64,000 bases of DNA from Porticoccaceae bacterium (GTDB lineage: Bacteria; Pseudomonadota; Gammaproteobacteria; Pseudomonadales; Porticoccaceae): the NCBI GenBank assembly GCA_029254005.1, contig JAQWYJ010000136.1:1-64000 (forward strand), in the 5' to 3' direction. A program made the position numbers and the translations under genes. Below the pieces are notes generated by a model. The model did not search any database, was not told the DNA's origin, and saw only the letters and a list, made by a program, of their open reading frames with translations. The stretch's first letter is position 1. Each line of letters starts with the position of its first letter. This document shows positions 9,020 to 20,559 of this stretch, one piece after another.

Positions 9020-11506
9020 CTAGAACTTGAGGCTCATACTAACTCCAAGTGTACGCGGACGGTTAGTCATAATACGATCATCCCAATTTACTGCATTACG
9101 GAATACTTCACCGCGCTCATCGGTCAAGTTACGAACGTACATCTCAGCACGCCAGGTGTCCAAGTCCATTCCCACAGCAACATTTAATATCTGATAATCT
9201 TTTTGCTTATAACGCTTGGTTGGAATAGTGCCCCCATCATAAAGATTATTATACGAGGAGCCAGTAAAGATATAACTAGCCTGAACAAACCAATTAGACT
9301 CTAACTCATAGCGAGTCGACAAATTCCACTTTGTTTTTGGTACTCTAGGCAATGTTGTACCTGAAGACGCGGTAGGCGCATCCTGACCATCGCTCTGATA
9401 ATAGTCTTGGCTGAGTTCTGCCTCAATATAAGAGAAAGCACCCGACAAACTCCAGTTTTCGGCAATCATCGCTGTGAAATCGGCCTCAACACCATCACTT
9501 TTGGCCTGACCAATGTTATAGGTCAACGTCACTGGTGAGATTGATGTATCCAAACGAGAGAACTGGAAATCATCCCAATCTTGCATAAAGGCCGCTGCAT
9601 TTAAAATCATGCGTCCGTCCATCAAAGTAGTCTTAACACCAACTTCAAAAGAGGTTAAGAAGTCAGGGACAAAATCACACTGAGCTCCAGTAGCATCATC
9701 TCGACCTTGGCCACCATAATCTGCTTCGTTACCCACGGAACAGAATCGATTCAAGCCTCCAGGACGGTAACCTTCACCCCATGCAGAATAAACCATTAAA
9801 TCATCGCTTAGAGACCATTCGGCAGTCAAACGATAAACTTCATCTTTCGAGGCGGTAATACGATTGGCATCAGCACAGTCCGCACCGTAATTATTAGTCG
9901 GTCTGTATTCGCCAGATGCTTCTTGAGCTGCTGCACTTGGACCACCCCCACAAGGCCAAAACACAGTTCCAGAGAATCCATCAAGATAACTTTCAGCATC
10001 AAACTGTCGAGCACTAAGGGCCAACGTCAAATTATCGGTGAAGTCATAAGCTACCTCTCCAAAAAACGCCTCTTCCTCATAGCTTCGTTTGAAATCAGTA
10101 GTCCAATAAATATCTGGAGCATCAATGGCGGTGACCATACCAAGGTCGGCTAAACCCAATACATGCCATTCGGCGTCGTCGCGATTTTTTACGTCAACAG
10201 AGTAGTATCCAGCTTGCCAGCGCAATGGCTTTGATGGATCTGATGCATAGCGCAACTCAATTGTCTCACGCTTGTAATTCGCATGATCTTCCAACAGCGT
10301 ACGCGGATCAGAGCAACCATAATAAGCGGCGTAACAAGAGTAATAAGGCTGAACATAACCACCAGAGACATAGTAGTCACTGTAAAGAGAATAATCGGCA
10401 TCAAGTTCGTAATCACGATCAAGATCACCATAATTAAATGTTAGGGTACCACCGGCCACGTCACCTTCGACGTTGAGGGAGTATTGTGTCCACTCATCAT
10501 CTAAACTATCTGGTAGTAACCGAAATACTTGCAGATCGCCCACGGTTGGATCATGATCCCACACGCCATCTGACTCGAGATCTTGATGCATAACAGTCGC
10601 TGTTGCTGTCCAACTGTCATTCAAATCTACTGTTAGTGCCGCACGAAAACCGGTCGTTTGCGCCTCATTGAAGTTCTCTCCTGCAACATCACCAATATCA
10701 CCTGACGTATAATTATTATAAGTAAAGTCCGGAGCCATCGCTAATGCTTCAGCTTCAGTGGCGCCAGCAGCCACTAGCCCATTGCGGATAAAGCCATGTT
10801 TGAAAGTATACTCACCTTCAACATTGTCAATAAAGCCCCCTTCTCTCTTGGAATAACCTACCAGTCTAATCGCAGCAGTTTCTGACAGTGGGATATTGAT
10901 AAAACCTTCTATAGTTTCACCCACATCACCACTTTTAGGAACACTAACATCAAGGTCAATACCTGCTGAAAAGGCGGTTGGATCAGGTTTATTAGTAATG
11001 ATCCGCATAGCACCAGACTGCGCATTAGCACCAAATAAGGTTCCCTGCGGACCGGCCAGTACTTCAATTCGCGAGACATCATAAATATGTGGATTAAGGT
11101 AGGCGCCTGTCGCGGTTACCGGCTGGTCATCCAAATAGACTGCCACACTTGGATTCGCTCCTAATGAGCTTTCGCCACCAGACGAAATGCCCCGAATGTA
11201 TACATTGCCATTTCCAGGTCCCAACGTTATGTAGCTTACATTAGGTAGCATAGTTACATAATCTTCAAGGTCTGTAATATTCAAGTTGCCCAAGGTTTCT
11301 TGTCCTAAGACAGAGATTGCCATTGGAATATCTTGAACGCTCTCAGACCGCTTAGTCGCTGTCACGATGACCTCTTCAACCTGTTGAGCTATTGCAGAAG
11401 AGGTTACCCCCACCGATAGCGCAGTGATCATAACGGCGAGTGGTTTAAGCGCATGCCGTCTCTTGGACAAATTAGATAAAGTTGATGTTTCCCCTGTGTG
11501 GATCAT
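9020..11506 (-). CDS. TonB-dependent outer-membrane receptor
   Basis: 'VEEVIVTATKRSESVQDIPMAISVLG' TonB box/plug start, beta-barrel ending 'RPRTLGVSMSLKF'. Confidence 0.95.
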   Translation of the reverse strand: MIHTGETSTLSNLSKRRHALKPLAVMITALSVGVTSSAIAQQVEEVIVTATKRSESVQDIPMAISVLGQETLGNLNITDLEDYVTMLPNVSYITLGPGNGNVYIRGISSGGESSLGANPSVAVYLDDQPVTATGAYLNPHIYDVSRIEVLAGPQGTLFGANAQSGAMRIITNKPDPTAFSAGIDLDVSVPKSGDVGETIEGFINIPLSETAAIRLVGYSKREGGFIDNVEGEYTFKHGFIRNGLVAAGATEAEALAMAPDFTYNNYTSGDIGDVAGENFNEAQTTGFRAALTVDLNDSWTATATVMHQDLESDGVWDHDPTVGDLQVFRLLPDSLDDEWTQYSLNVEGDVAGGTLTFNYGDLDRDYELDADYSLYSDYYVSGGYVQPYYSCYAAYYGCSDPRTLLEDHANYKRETIELRYASDPSKPLRWQAGYYSVDVKNRDDAEWHVLGLADLGMVTAIDAPDIYWTTDFKRSYEEEAFFGEVAYDFTDNLTLALSARQFDAESYLDGFSGTVFWPCGGGPSAAAQEASGEYRPTNNYGADCADANRITASKDEVYRLTAEWSLSDDLMVYSAWGEGYRPGGLNRFCSVGNEADYGGQGRDDATGAQCDFVPDFLTSFEVGVKTTLMDGRMILNAAAFMQDWDDFQFSRLDTSISPVTLTYNIGQAKSDGVEADFTAMIAENWSLSGAFSYIEAELSQDYYQSDGQDAPTASSGTTLPRVPKTKWNLSTRYELESNWFVQASYIFTGSSYNNLYDGGTIPTKRYKQKDYQILNVAVGMDLDTWRAEMYVRNLTDERGEVFRNAVNWDDRIMTNRPRTLGVSMSLKF

Positions 11507-11709
11507 AGTGTTTTCCTTTTATATTTATTCACTAGTCTTTCGACCATAACACAGAATTGTCACCTCAACATACACTGAGATATGATTTAAGAACAATAAT
11601 TCTTGTTTAAATCTATATTTTAGTTTTTAACCGCGAATCCGTTCAATAGTTAAAACCTTTGCACGAACCCACAAGGGTGACTACTTTTACTGCGCTAAAA
11701 AGCGGTCTC

Positions 11710-13695
11710 TCAACCGGCAGTATAGTCAGTTAACACATCTTCTAGCCTACCCAAATAGGGTCGATAGTTTTGCCACTGGGTCAAACCACCCTGGAAAATA
11801 GGCTGACGAACCTGCTCTGAACTAGCTGATCTGACTGGCCTTTTATTTTCATGGAAATTCACACACGACGCTTCAAAGGGGAGACCACAATGATCCAATA
11901 ATCTTGCGACTTGAGGCCGAAGATCGGTAACTACGTCTTCATAGTGAACTGTCAGACTGTAGCCAGGAAGAAGCTTTGCCCAATGATCCATTAGTCGATG
12001 ATAATCAGTGTAATAACGACCAATGTCTTCCAGACTGTAAGTAAAAGCCTGACCCTCAGCAAATAGCTGCTTGAAGTTAGCAAAGCAGGCTGCCATCGGT
12101 GCTCGGCGAGCGTCAATAATAGTTGCATTTGGCAAAATAGTGCGGATCAAAGGAATATGTATAAAATTGTTGGGCAACTTATCAACAAAACGTTTTGAAC
12201 CGTCTCTGTACACAGAACAAGCATCTAAATATTGTTGACCCAAATCGGCGCGCTGATCAACACTAAGATCGGCAAGTAATTTGGGATAGTGTCGCGTTTC
12301 TCCGCGCTTTCGGTTACCCTCTAACTGAGCTGCAATACGGCTAATAAAGTGAAGTTCAGCCGTAGCCTCCACCTGAGAATGGCTGGCTAATATTTGCTCT
12401 AATAACGTTGATCCTGAGCGCGGCAAACCAACAACAAAAATAGGACTATTATCTGAATGTCCACCACCATCTAGCTGTGACATAAATGTACCATCACAAA
12501 CATCTATAATGTTGTCTACTCTGGCTGTATTGTCTTCCGCGTCATAGCCACTGAAGCGGCATTTTATTCTATTACCTAGATCATAAGCAGCAAAGGACCC
12601 TGAGTAGTCTTTTACATCTTCAAGCGCCTTACCTACAGCGAAAGCAAGATGATATTTATCACTACTGTCAGTTTCAATACTATTTAATTGGTCTCTCATA
12701 CTGGCGACTTCAGCATCACTGAACTGCACGGTTTTTAGATTGGCAAGACTCCAATAAGCATCACCATGCTTAGGGTCAGCTACGATAGCGCGTCGATAAA
12801 CCTCTGCAGCCTGACTGCCCTTACCTGAATAACGTAATGAATGTCCATAACTGGTTAATATACTGACATCATTTGGAATACGAGCAATGACTTCTTCATA
12901 GATATCATGGGCCTGATGAAAGCGTCCTGCACTAGAGGCAATGGCCGCATGCAAAGTTTTGTAACCTATATTATTAGCATCTAAACCAATCAGATAATCC
13001 ACTTCAGCCATCGCCGCATCAAATTTATCCTGCTTGGACAGTGCTAGTGCATATTTGTGCCGAGCCATATGGTAGTCCGGTGCCAAAGTCAAACAACGCT
13101 TGTATAACTTTACCGCATCTTGCATCAAACCCAGCTTGTAACCTATGTCTGCTAACAGTCGAATAGCGTTAACATCAGTGGGATGAATGCGCAAGTACTC
13201 ACGACAAATACCCTCAGCAACACCAATTCGGCCAGAGGCAAATAACTCCGTAGCCTTCTTCAATGCCGGATCAACGCCGCGCGCCAGATGCGCTTTTGCA
13301 TGAGCTCTAGCGGCGGAATTTTCATCGCCCTGAGCCAAATAAATATCTGCTATCACTTTCCATGCAACTAAAAACTCAGGATCAAGAGTAACAGCTTGAT
13401 TCAGCGCATCTAAAGCATCTCCCAATTTTCCTGCAGAGTGCAAGGCAAGTCCAAGCTCATAAGCGCCTTGAGGAACGCTCGGTTTAATGGCTGTAAATTC
13501 TGATAGATAATAAATCGACTCATCAACTGACCCGTTTAACCTATGTGCAACACCCGCTAGAAATAATGCTGGAGGATGCGTTTTATCCAACTGAACTGCC
13601 TGTAGAGCAAAATCCAATGCCTCTGATACTTTTTTCATCTGTAGATGAGCTCGAGCAGACTCTACAAGCTGCATAATACTCGGGTTAGTATTCAT
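11710..13695 (-). CDS. TPR-repeat sulfotransferase family protein
   Basis: N-terminal TPR repeats; 'PIFVVGLPRSGSTLLEQILASHSQV' PAPS-binding loop. Confidence 0.92.
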   Translation of the reverse strand: MNTNPSIMQLVESARAHLQMKKVSEALDFALQAVQLDKTHPPALFLAGVAHRLNGSVDESIYYLSEFTAIKPSVPQGAYELGLALHSAGKLGDALDALNQAVTLDPEFLVAWKVIADIYLAQGDENSAARAHAKAHLARGVDPALKKATELFASGRIGVAEGICREYLRIHPTDVNAIRLLADIGYKLGLMQDAVKLYKRCLTLAPDYHMARHKYALALSKQDKFDAAMAEVDYLIGLDANNIGYKTLHAAIASSAGRFHQAHDIYEEVIARIPNDVSILTSYGHSLRYSGKGSQAAEVYRRAIVADPKHGDAYWSLANLKTVQFSDAEVASMRDQLNSIETDSSDKYHLAFAVGKALEDVKDYSGSFAAYDLGNRIKCRFSGYDAEDNTARVDNIIDVCDGTFMSQLDGGGHSDNSPIFVVGLPRSGSTLLEQILASHSQVEATAELHFISRIAAQLEGNRKRGETRHYPKLLADLSVDQRADLGQQYLDACSVYRDGSKRFVDKLPNNFIHIPLIRTILPNATIIDARRAPMAACFANFKQLFAEGQAFTYSLEDIGRYYTDYHRLMDHWAKLLPGYSLTVHYEDVVTDLRPQVARLLDHCGLPFEASCVNFHENKRPVRSASSEQVRQPIFQGGLTQWQNYRPYLGRLEDVLTDYTAG

Positions 13696-13804
13696 ATTTT
13701 TTTAGTATCCCAATCTAAAATGCATGGTTTTTCGATATTTCAGCATAGACCCACTCTAGGGCAAAAATGTGCCTACTCAGCCCTTGTAAACACTATCGAA
13801 TTAG

Positions 13805-15493
13805 TTAAATAGGCGTTGCAGTCTCTCGTTGACGCCGCTCCCAGTATTTATCGATAAATACATCCACCAGAGAGAATGATTGTATCGTTTTCCCTCTGAT
13901 AATATCAGCTGCACGCTCAGCAACCATCATGGTTGGCGCATTCAAATTACCATTTGGAATTGACGGAAAAACAGAGGAGTCAACCACCCTGATATTATGT
14001 AAGCCGTGCACCCTTAGCTCTGCGTCAACCACAGCCATTTTGTCAACACCCATTTTACAAGTGCAAGATGGATGATAAGCACTATCGACAGATTGCCGAA
14101 TAAATGCATCGATTTGCTCGTCAGTTTTTGTATCGTCAGTGGGCTGAATAACCTCACCACGAAAATCATCCATCGCGGGTTGGCTCATGATTTCTCGTGT
14201 TAAGTGGACACAGTTACGGAAGCCCTCACGATCCTCAGGTGTAGCCAAATAGTTAAACAGTATTTCAGGATGCTGTCTAACGTCGCCAGATCTAATGCGA
14301 ACATGGCCGCGACTGGTAGGTTTATTATGGCCGGCATGGACCTGAAATCCATGGCCTGTGAAGGCTACTTTGCCATCATAGCTTATTGCACCGGGTAAAA
14401 AGTGGTACTGAATATCAGGCCATTTAACGCCTGCTTTAGATCGAATAAAAGCACAGGACTCAAAGTGATTTGTTCGCCCCAAGCCAGTTTTTAGAAGCAA
14501 CCATTGAACACCAATTAGTGCTTTTTTAAATAAACCAAGTTCACTATTAAGCGTAATGGGCAGTTTACATCGATACTGAAAATTAAACTCGAGGTGATCC
14601 TGAAGATTTTCTCCAACGCCAGGCAAATGGTGCACCATGTCAACTCCCGCCTGTTCTAAAACCTTCTTTGGCCCCACACCAGAGACCTGTAAAAGTTGCG
14701 GTGAGCCTATGGATCCTGCGCTAATAATCACCTCGCTACGAGCATTGAACTTACGTAATCGCCCATTGATACTACATTGAATTCCCGTCGCGGTTTTACC
14801 TTCAAAAATAATTCGTGTGACTAATGTTTTTTTCAAAATAGTAAGATTAGCGCGTTTTTTTGCCTCGGTTAAATAGGCATGGCTGGTTGATGCGCGAATA
14901 CCTTGATCAACATTCATAAATTTCTGACCAAAACCTTCCTGTCGATACCCATTGTAGTTTTCAGTCTCGATATATCCAGCCTGAACTCCGGCATCAATAA
15001 ACGCACGATACAATGGATTGCGCATATTGTTGCCGCCGCTTATCATAACCGGCCCCTGATCGCCGGTGTACTCGCTGCTGACACACTGATGATTCTCTAA
15101 CCTATTGAAATAGGGCAAACAGTTCTGATAATTCCATCCTGCAGCACCCAGAGACTCCCACTCATCAAAATCTAGGGCATGACCTCTAACATATACCATG
15201 CCATTTATAGATGAAGAGCCTCCCAATACTTTACCGCGCGGGCAATTCATTCTACGATTATCTAAATAGGGCTCAGGTACCGACTCAAAACCCCAGTTGT
15301 ATTTTTTCGTGTTCATAGGTATGCCCAATGCCGAAGGCATTCGCACAAAAACACTGCGATCAGAGCCTCCACATTCAACTAACAGTACACTGCAGTCACT
15401 GTCTTCACTCAGGCGTGCCGCCACTATAGCTCCAGCAGAGCCAGCGCCAACAACAATATAATCATAGGTTTTTTGGTTCATAATTAGTGTCAC
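13805..15493 (-). CDS. GMC-family oxidoreductase, choline dehydrogenase-like
   Basis: '[22 protein letters not shown]', '[26 protein letters not shown]', '[31 protein letters not shown]'. Confidence 0.88.
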   Translation of the reverse strand: MTLIMNQKTYDYIVVGAGSAGAIVAARLSEDSDCSVLLVECGGSDRSVFVRMPSALGIPMNTKKYNWGFESVPEPYLDNRRMNCPRGKVLGGSSSINGMVYVRGHALDFDEWESLGAAGWNYQNCLPYFNRLENHQCVSSEYTGDQGPVMISGGNNMRNPLYRAFIDAGVQAGYIETENYNGYRQEGFGQKFMNVDQGIRASTSHAYLTEAKKRANLTILKKTLVTRIIFEGKTATGIQCSINGRLRKFNARSEVIISAGSIGSPQLLQVSGVGPKKVLEQAGVDMVHHLPGVGENLQDHLEFNFQYRCKLPITLNSELGLFKKALIGVQWLLLKTGLGRTNHFESCAFIRSKAGVKWPDIQYHFLPGAISYDGKVAFTGHGFQVHAGHNKPTSRGHVRIRSGDVRQHPEILFNYLATPEDREGFRNCVHLTREIMSQPAMDDFRGEVIQPTDDTKTDEQIDAFIRQSVDSAYHPSCTCKMGVDKMAVVDAELRVHGLHNIRVVDSSVFPSIPNGNLNAPTMMVAERAADIIRGKTIQSFSLVDVFIDKYWERRQRETATPI

Positions 15494-15771
15494 ATTCTCA
15501 CTTAATAAAGTAATTTTAAGGTCAGCGAGCGATTAAATAATATCTTACTTACCTTTGTTCATTGATCTTACACAAGAATACTATCACCGCATTTTGTCTT
15601 AAAATTTATGCGCAACAAAGAAGATTTTCAGAGCCATCTTGTGTACTCTCTAGAAAAAGAATAAATACATAAACTGACCAAAAAAAGCATTGATCTAAGT
15701 ATAATCAGGTAAGGGGTATTGGCGCATAAATAACCCAATCAAGTCAACAAAACTCTGGAGCACTAGAACCA

Positions 15772-16800
15772 ATGAAATCGCACTATTTTGTTATGCTTCT
15801 CCTATTTTTGGCGTTTAGCAAAGCGCAAGGATCAGAGGTGCCGCTGCCTTTGACAACATCTTTTGACTCTCTAGGGCCGACTGTTCATCAACTTAAAAGC
15901 AAAGATGGCCGTCTTATTCACTATATCGATGATGGCAAAGAAAGTGCTATTCCAGTTGTTTTTACTGGCGGTTTGGGGACCTCTGTTCGCGCTATAAGGC
16001 TGTTGGACTTCTTACGCACTATGCGTCAATCATTAAACTTACGTTTCATAACAGTTGAACGCAATGGCTTTGGCCAAACTGCATTTAACCCTATGCTGGG
16101 CATGGCCGATTATGTCAAAGATGTAGAGCAGGTGTTAGCTCACCTGAATATTGATAAATTTTCACTCTTTGGTGTCTCCGGTGGTGGAGCTTACACGGCA
16201 AAAATTGCTGAAAAAAATTATCTGCGACTGTTATCGATCCACATGGCAGCCACATCGCCCCTAATGGGTCAGGCGGCTTGGTGTGCGCAAAATAAAGGTC
16301 AACATCCCTATCGTGATCTTCTTACTTATCCAATGCAATTTTTCGGCTTTCCCGCAGCCAGTGGGGTCCATCAGATCATAGGTTTTCAAGATACAGCTTT
16401 TGATGAGGCGGCACGCGCTCACAATATTCGTGGCCAATCTGCTGATCCAGCACCCTTAGACCATGAAATAGCGCTCTACTGTAAAGAAAATCCCATTAAT
16501 ACAGCCAATATTAACGCCAAAGTATTTGTTTATCGAGGGCTCGCTGATAGCTTACTAAACATGGAAAGTAATGATATTTGGTCCACAACATATCCCAATG
16601 CAGAAATTATTCTAAGGCAGTATCCCGGTGAAGGACATGACGTGCAATACCGGCATCTTGACCAAATTCTACTCGACATCGCTTACCTTAATACTGATAT
16701 TTTAGTCTGTCAAAACGGATCCCAGAAGTTTATAAAATCGTCAAAAATGAACTCTGAATTAAGCAAAAACGAACACCTAGGTTTATGTGTGTGGCAATAG
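15772..16800 (+). CDS. Alpha/beta hydrolase with signal peptide
   Basis: '[19 protein letters not shown]' nucleophile elbow; N-terminal signal '[21 protein letters not shown]'. Confidence 0.8.
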   Translation: MKSHYFVMLLLFLAFSKAQGSEVPLPLTTSFDSLGPTVHQLKSKDGRLIHYIDDGKESAIPVVFTGGLGTSVRAIRLLDFLRTMRQSLNLRFITVERNGFGQTAFNPMLGMADYVKDVEQVLAHLNIDKFSLFGVSGGGAYTAKIAEKNYLRLLSIHMAATSPLMGQAAWCAQNKGQHPYRDLLTYPMQFFGFPAASGVHQIIGFQDTAFDEAARAHNIRGQSADPAPLDHEIALYCKENPINTANINAKVFVYRGLADSLLNMESNDIWSTTYPNAEIILRQYPGEGHDVQYRHLDQILLDIAYLNTDILVCQNGSQKFIKSSKMNSELSKNEHLGLCVWQ

Positions 16801-16837
16801 TATATTGACTTCATGCGATCAAAATTTTAATGGAGAC

Positions 16838-18295
16838 ATGATGAATACCCAACCAATAGCAAGTCACTTTATTAACGGCACCTACATCGAAGATACTCAA
16901 GGTCAACCTATTGATGTGATATATCCCGCCACCGGTGGCATTATTGCGCGTGTTTACTCAGCAACACCTGATATTATTCAGCGGGCTATTGAAAGCGCTA
17001 TTCAAGCACAAATCGCCTGGAGCAATATGTCAGGTGCGGAGCGTGGTCGAATTTTACTCCGAGCAGCAAGCATTATTCGGCAACGAAATCATGAACTCTC
17101 GGTATTAGAGACTTACGATACTGGTAAGCCATTGTCTGAGACTATCTATGCTGATGCTACCAGTGCTGCGGATTGTTTGGAGTACTTTGGTGGCTTAGCT
17201 GGCACAATTACCGGAGAGCACATCCCATTGGCCGATGGTAATTGGGCTTATACCCGCCGTGAACCTCTGGGGCTTTGTGTGGGCATTGGTGCATGGAATT
17301 ATCCGACTCAGATATCATGTTGGAAAGCTGCTCCAGCATTAGCCTGTGGCAATGCTATGATATTTAAACCATCAGAAACAACACCACTTTGCGCACTTAA
17401 AATTGCCGAAATTTTTATTGAAGCTGGTTTGCCCGCAGGTCTGTATAATGTCATCCAAGGTTTGGCGGATGTTGGCGCCGCACTTGTTAGCGACCCTCGC
17501 GTTGATAAGGTTTCTCTCACCGGATCAGTGCCCACCGGACGTAAAGTCTATGCCGCTGCCGCCTCACAGATGAAACAAGTAACAATGGAACTAGGAGGCA
17601 AATCACCCCTAGTCATTTTTGATGATGCTCATCTTGAAAATGCCGTTAGTGGTGCCATTTTGGCTAATTTTTACTCAACTGGGCAAATTTGCTCCAACGG
17701 TACCCGAGTATTTGTCCAAAAAGGGATCCTGAAGGAATTTTTAGCACGACTAGTGGAACGTCTAGACCAAGCCATAGTGGGGGATCCGCAAGATTTAAAA
17801 ACTACTTTTGGCCCAATGGTTAGTAAGCGCCAACTTGACATTGTGCTCGGTTATATTGAGAAGGGAAAGGCAGAAGGTGCGAGACTGGTAAGTGGAGGTA
17901 AAGCTATTTCTGGGCCAGGGTACTATCTGCAACCAACCATATTTTGTGATGTTACCGATGAGATGACTATTGCTAAAGAAGAAGTATTTGGCCCTCTTAT
18001 GTCCGTGCTTACGTTTGACGATGAAACTGAAGTTATTGCGCGGGCAAATGCGACGGAGTTTGGCTTAGCCGCTGGTGTATTTACAGCAGATATCAGCCGC
18101 GCTCACCGGATGGTCAACGCCATTAAAGCCGGGACATGTTTTATCAATTCTTACAATGACGCACCTGTAGAAGTCCCTTTTGGCGGCTTTAATATGTCTG
18201 GCGTTGGCCGCGAAAACTCAAAGGCCGCAGTGGCACACTATACGCAAATAAAGTCTGTATTTGTTCGTATGGGCAATGTGGAAGCGCCTTTTTAA
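16838..18295 (+). CDS. betB: Betaine-aldehyde dehydrogenase / aldehyde dehydrogenase
   Basis: '[17 protein letters not shown]', '[14 protein letters not shown]', '[16 protein letters not shown]'; start chosen at the MMNTQ Met after a 'tggaga' RBS. Confidence 0.88.
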   Translation: MMNTQPIASHFINGTYIEDTQGQPIDVIYPATGGIIARVYSATPDIIQRAIESAIQAQIAWSNMSGAERGRILLRAASIIRQRNHELSVLETYDTGKPLSETIYADATSAADCLEYFGGLAGTITGEHIPLADGNWAYTRREPLGLCVGIGAWNYPTQISCWKAAPALACGNAMIFKPSETTPLCALKIAEIFIEAGLPAGLYNVIQGLADVGAALVSDPRVDKVSLTGSVPTGRKVYAAAASQMKQVTMELGGKSPLVIFDDAHLENAVSGAILANFYSTGQICSNGTRVFVQKGILKEFLARLVERLDQAIVGDPQDLKTTFGPMVSKRQLDIVLGYIEKGKAEGARLVSGGKAISGPGYYLQPTIFCDVTDEMTIAKEEVFGPLMSVLTFDDETEVIARANATEFGLAAGVFTADISRAHRMVNAIKAGTCFINSYNDAPVEVPFGGFNMSGVGRENSKAAVAHYTQIKSVFVRMGNVEAPF

Positions 18296-18393
18296 ACTTG
18301 TCTATCGAACGTATTCATAAAGAAAATAAAATAATTAATCTTTTTTAAAATAAATTGAACTAATTCAAAATAAGCTGTCAAATTAAAGGCAAG

Positions 18394-18440
18394 TGATGAT
18401 TGCATATACTCTCCCCTGAGTAGTAGTGAAACTGTTAGAC
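18394..18440 (+). pseudogene. 5S-rRNA 3'-end-like remnant
   Basis: 'gatgattgcatatactctcccctgagtagtagtgaaactgttagac' resembles the 5S 3' end (GATGGTAGTGTGGGGTCTCCCC...GAGAGTAGGGAACTGCCAGGC) with conserved spacing; directly followed by a strong terminator. By-eye comparison only. Confidence 0.45.
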
Positions 18441-18452
18441 CCCAAGAAGCAG

Positions 18453-18485
18453 AAAAACCTCAGCCCTAGTGGTTGGGGTTTTTTT
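18453..18485 (+). terminator. Rho-independent terminator
   Basis: AAAAACCTCA-gccctagtggt-TGGGGTTTTT followed by TT; alternative pairing ACCCCAA(18439-18445)/TTGGGGT(18473-18479). Confidence 0.85.
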
Positions 18486-18632
18486 GTTATCGCTATTAAA
18501 AAATAAAACAGAAGTCTGTCAGATTTTATCTTACTTAGACCAATCACAGATATTGCCTGTTAAACGCAAGTAGTGTTACTGTCACCAAAGAAAACGTTTA
18601 TTAGTTGTTGCTACATACCTTTGGAGCTGACC

Positions 18633-19835
18633 ATGAATCTTTATCCTGTCAACTTTGTGTGCCTAGTTACTTTAATAACTAGCTTTAGCTCTTCTGCGCC
18701 AGCCCATGAACAAGCCGAGACATCAGCTGTGCTGAACGAGCGGATTATCATGTTTCCCGACACTGTTAACTATCAAACCTTGGCAGTAGATCTGCACACG
18801 CACAGCGTCTTTTCTGATGGTCATGTTTGGCCTAATATTAGAGTTTCTGAAGCGCAACAAGATGGACTCGATGCCGTGGCTATTACAGAGCATTTAGAAT
18901 ATCAACCACACCTTGCTGACATTCCGCATCAAGATCGAAATCGCGCCTATCAGATTGCAGCTGAAGCGGCCAAGGGGTCTAATGTCATTGTCTTGCGTGG
19001 CAGCGAAATCACCAGAGAAGAACCCGTCGGGCATATTAATGCAATATTCATTGATGATGCTAATAAGTTACTGTATGTGGAAGGCACTGCAAAAACATCT
19101 AATGATCCACACATCTTTGGCCATGCTGCTATCCAATGGCCGGCGCAAAATGCCGTGGAGGCAGCTCACAAGCAAGGGGCCTTTATGTTTTGGAATCACC
19201 CCAACTGGTCGAACCGCAAGACCTCGGGGATAACCAAAATGGCATCATTTCACCAAAAAAATGCCAAAAATGGTTTGCTGCATGGTATCGAAGTTGCTAA
19301 TAGTAAATGGTATGCTGAGGCTGCGTTTCAAACAGCGCTGGACTACAACCTTACGCTAATTGGTACCTCTGATGTACATGACCTGATTGACTGGGACTAT
19401 ACACCACACCAAGGTGGCCATCGTCCGGTTACATTGGTTTTTGCAAAAGAAAAATCAGCCGATAGTATTAAAGAAGCACTTTTTGCCCGGCGCACAGTAG
19501 TTTGGTTTAAGAATCTACTGATCGGACGTCAGACTGATCTTTATCCTTTACTCAAAGCAAGCCTTGAAATAACTGATATGCGCTATCAAGCTGGCACAGT
19601 CATCGTAGAGATAGACATAAAAAATCGATCTGATGCAAATTTCGAAGCCCGTTATAATGGACCTCACAGCTTAGGATTGACCAGTGATCGATTTTTAATT
19701 GAAGCGCACAAAACAACCACCATTGAAATCAAACCAGGGGCAAGAATTGACACTATACAGCTGCCCTTAATATTAGAAAACACACTGATAGATCCGAACA
19801 CACACGGAACAATAATACTTAGTGCCAATCTATAG
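18633..19835 (+). CDS. PHP-domain phosphoesterase (Sb-PDE-like), secreted
   Basis: 'AVDLHTHSVFSDGHVWPNIRVSEAQQDGLDAVAITEHLEY' PHP motif; signal peptide after Met at 18633 preceded by 'ggagct'. Confidence 0.82.
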   Translation: MNLYPVNFVCLVTLITSFSSSAPAHEQAETSAVLNERIIMFPDTVNYQTLAVDLHTHSVFSDGHVWPNIRVSEAQQDGLDAVAITEHLEYQPHLADIPHQDRNRAYQIAAEAAKGSNVIVLRGSEITREEPVGHINAIFIDDANKLLYVEGTAKTSNDPHIFGHAAIQWPAQNAVEAAHKQGAFMFWNHPNWSNRKTSGITKMASFHQKNAKNGLLHGIEVANSKWYAEAAFQTALDYNLTLIGTSDVHDLIDWDYTPHQGGHRPVTLVFAKEKSADSIKEALFARRTVVWFKNLLIGRQTDLYPLLKASLEITDMRYQAGTVIVEIDIKNRSDANFEARYNGPHSLGLTSDRFLIEAHKTTTIEIKPGARIDTIQLPLILENTLIDPNTHGTIILSANL

Positions 19836-19852
19836 AAATGGCAGCTAGCAGT

Positions 19853-19877
19853 TGAGTCTTGTGTAATAAAAGACTCA
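19853..19877. terminator. Stem-loop downstream of PHP gene
   Basis: TGAGTCTT-gtgtaataa-AAGACTCA 8-bp stem. Confidence 0.4.
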
Positions 19878-20026
19878 CCAACGATGGCATTGACTCAAAG
19901 TGAAGTATCACCAAATCAATGCTATTTGGAACACCATGATCTCCCATAAAATTGCTGGTACTATCCTAAAGCAGTATGTAGATATCAATGTGTCACATAA
20001 CCAAGGCAACCGAGGTAAACTGACTA

Positions 20027-20533
20027 ATGAACAAGCTAATATTATGTATCTTTTTACTGCCACTACCTGCATTGGCTGAAATAATGACCTCAGATACGCC
20101 AAGAAATCACTGTATTTCTGACGACCAATCGATAGGCGATTCAGCTTTTTGGGCTAGCTCTGCAGTGCTTAAATTCGCCAACAAAGAGTATGCAAGTGCC
20201 ATCGCCACAGTGGATGCCTGTTTTAGCCAATGGGCCCCAGAAGCTGCCCAGACACAAAAAAAAATGAACAATAAACGCAAAGATTGTCCATCTGTAGGTT
20301 CAGTGAATAGAAGAACTAAGAAAAAAATCGAAAAAAATTATCTTATCAACGATGTCTCGATGGCTCTCTGGGCAAAAGCACGCTCTCTACACGAATTGGA
20401 GGGACTTGAGGCGGCTACCCAAACTTACAGCCAATGTGTGTATATGTCCTGCGGTCGCGCCTGGGACCCCAATGGGTGGTACTGGAGTCCCGCCTCAGAT
20501 TGTGCAGACAAGATACGTCACCTGATAGAGTGA
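20027..20533 (+). CDS. Hypothetical secreted Cys-containing protein
   Basis: Signal peptide 'MNKLILCIFLLPLPALAE'; no family recognised. Confidence 0.6.
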   Translation: MNKLILCIFLLPLPALAEIMTSDTPRNHCISDDQSIGDSAFWASSAVLKFANKEYASAIATVDACFSQWAPEAAQTQKKMNNKRKDCPSVGSVNRRTKKKIEKNYLINDVSMALWAKARSLHELEGLEAATQTYSQCVYMSCGRAWDPNGWYWSPASDCADKIRHLIE

Positions 20534-20549
20534 TTTTCACTCCATCAGG
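20521..20549. terminator. Imperfect hairpin between convergent genes
   Basis: CCTGAT-ag-AGTG-atttt-CACT-cc-ATCAGG. Confidence 0.4.
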
Positions 20550-20559
20550 CAACAAATAA

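Noticed and set aside
10189-10437. Overlapping short ORFs on both strands inside the TonB receptor gene
   Set aside because: Low-complexity translations antisense or out of frame to a clear CDS; spurious.
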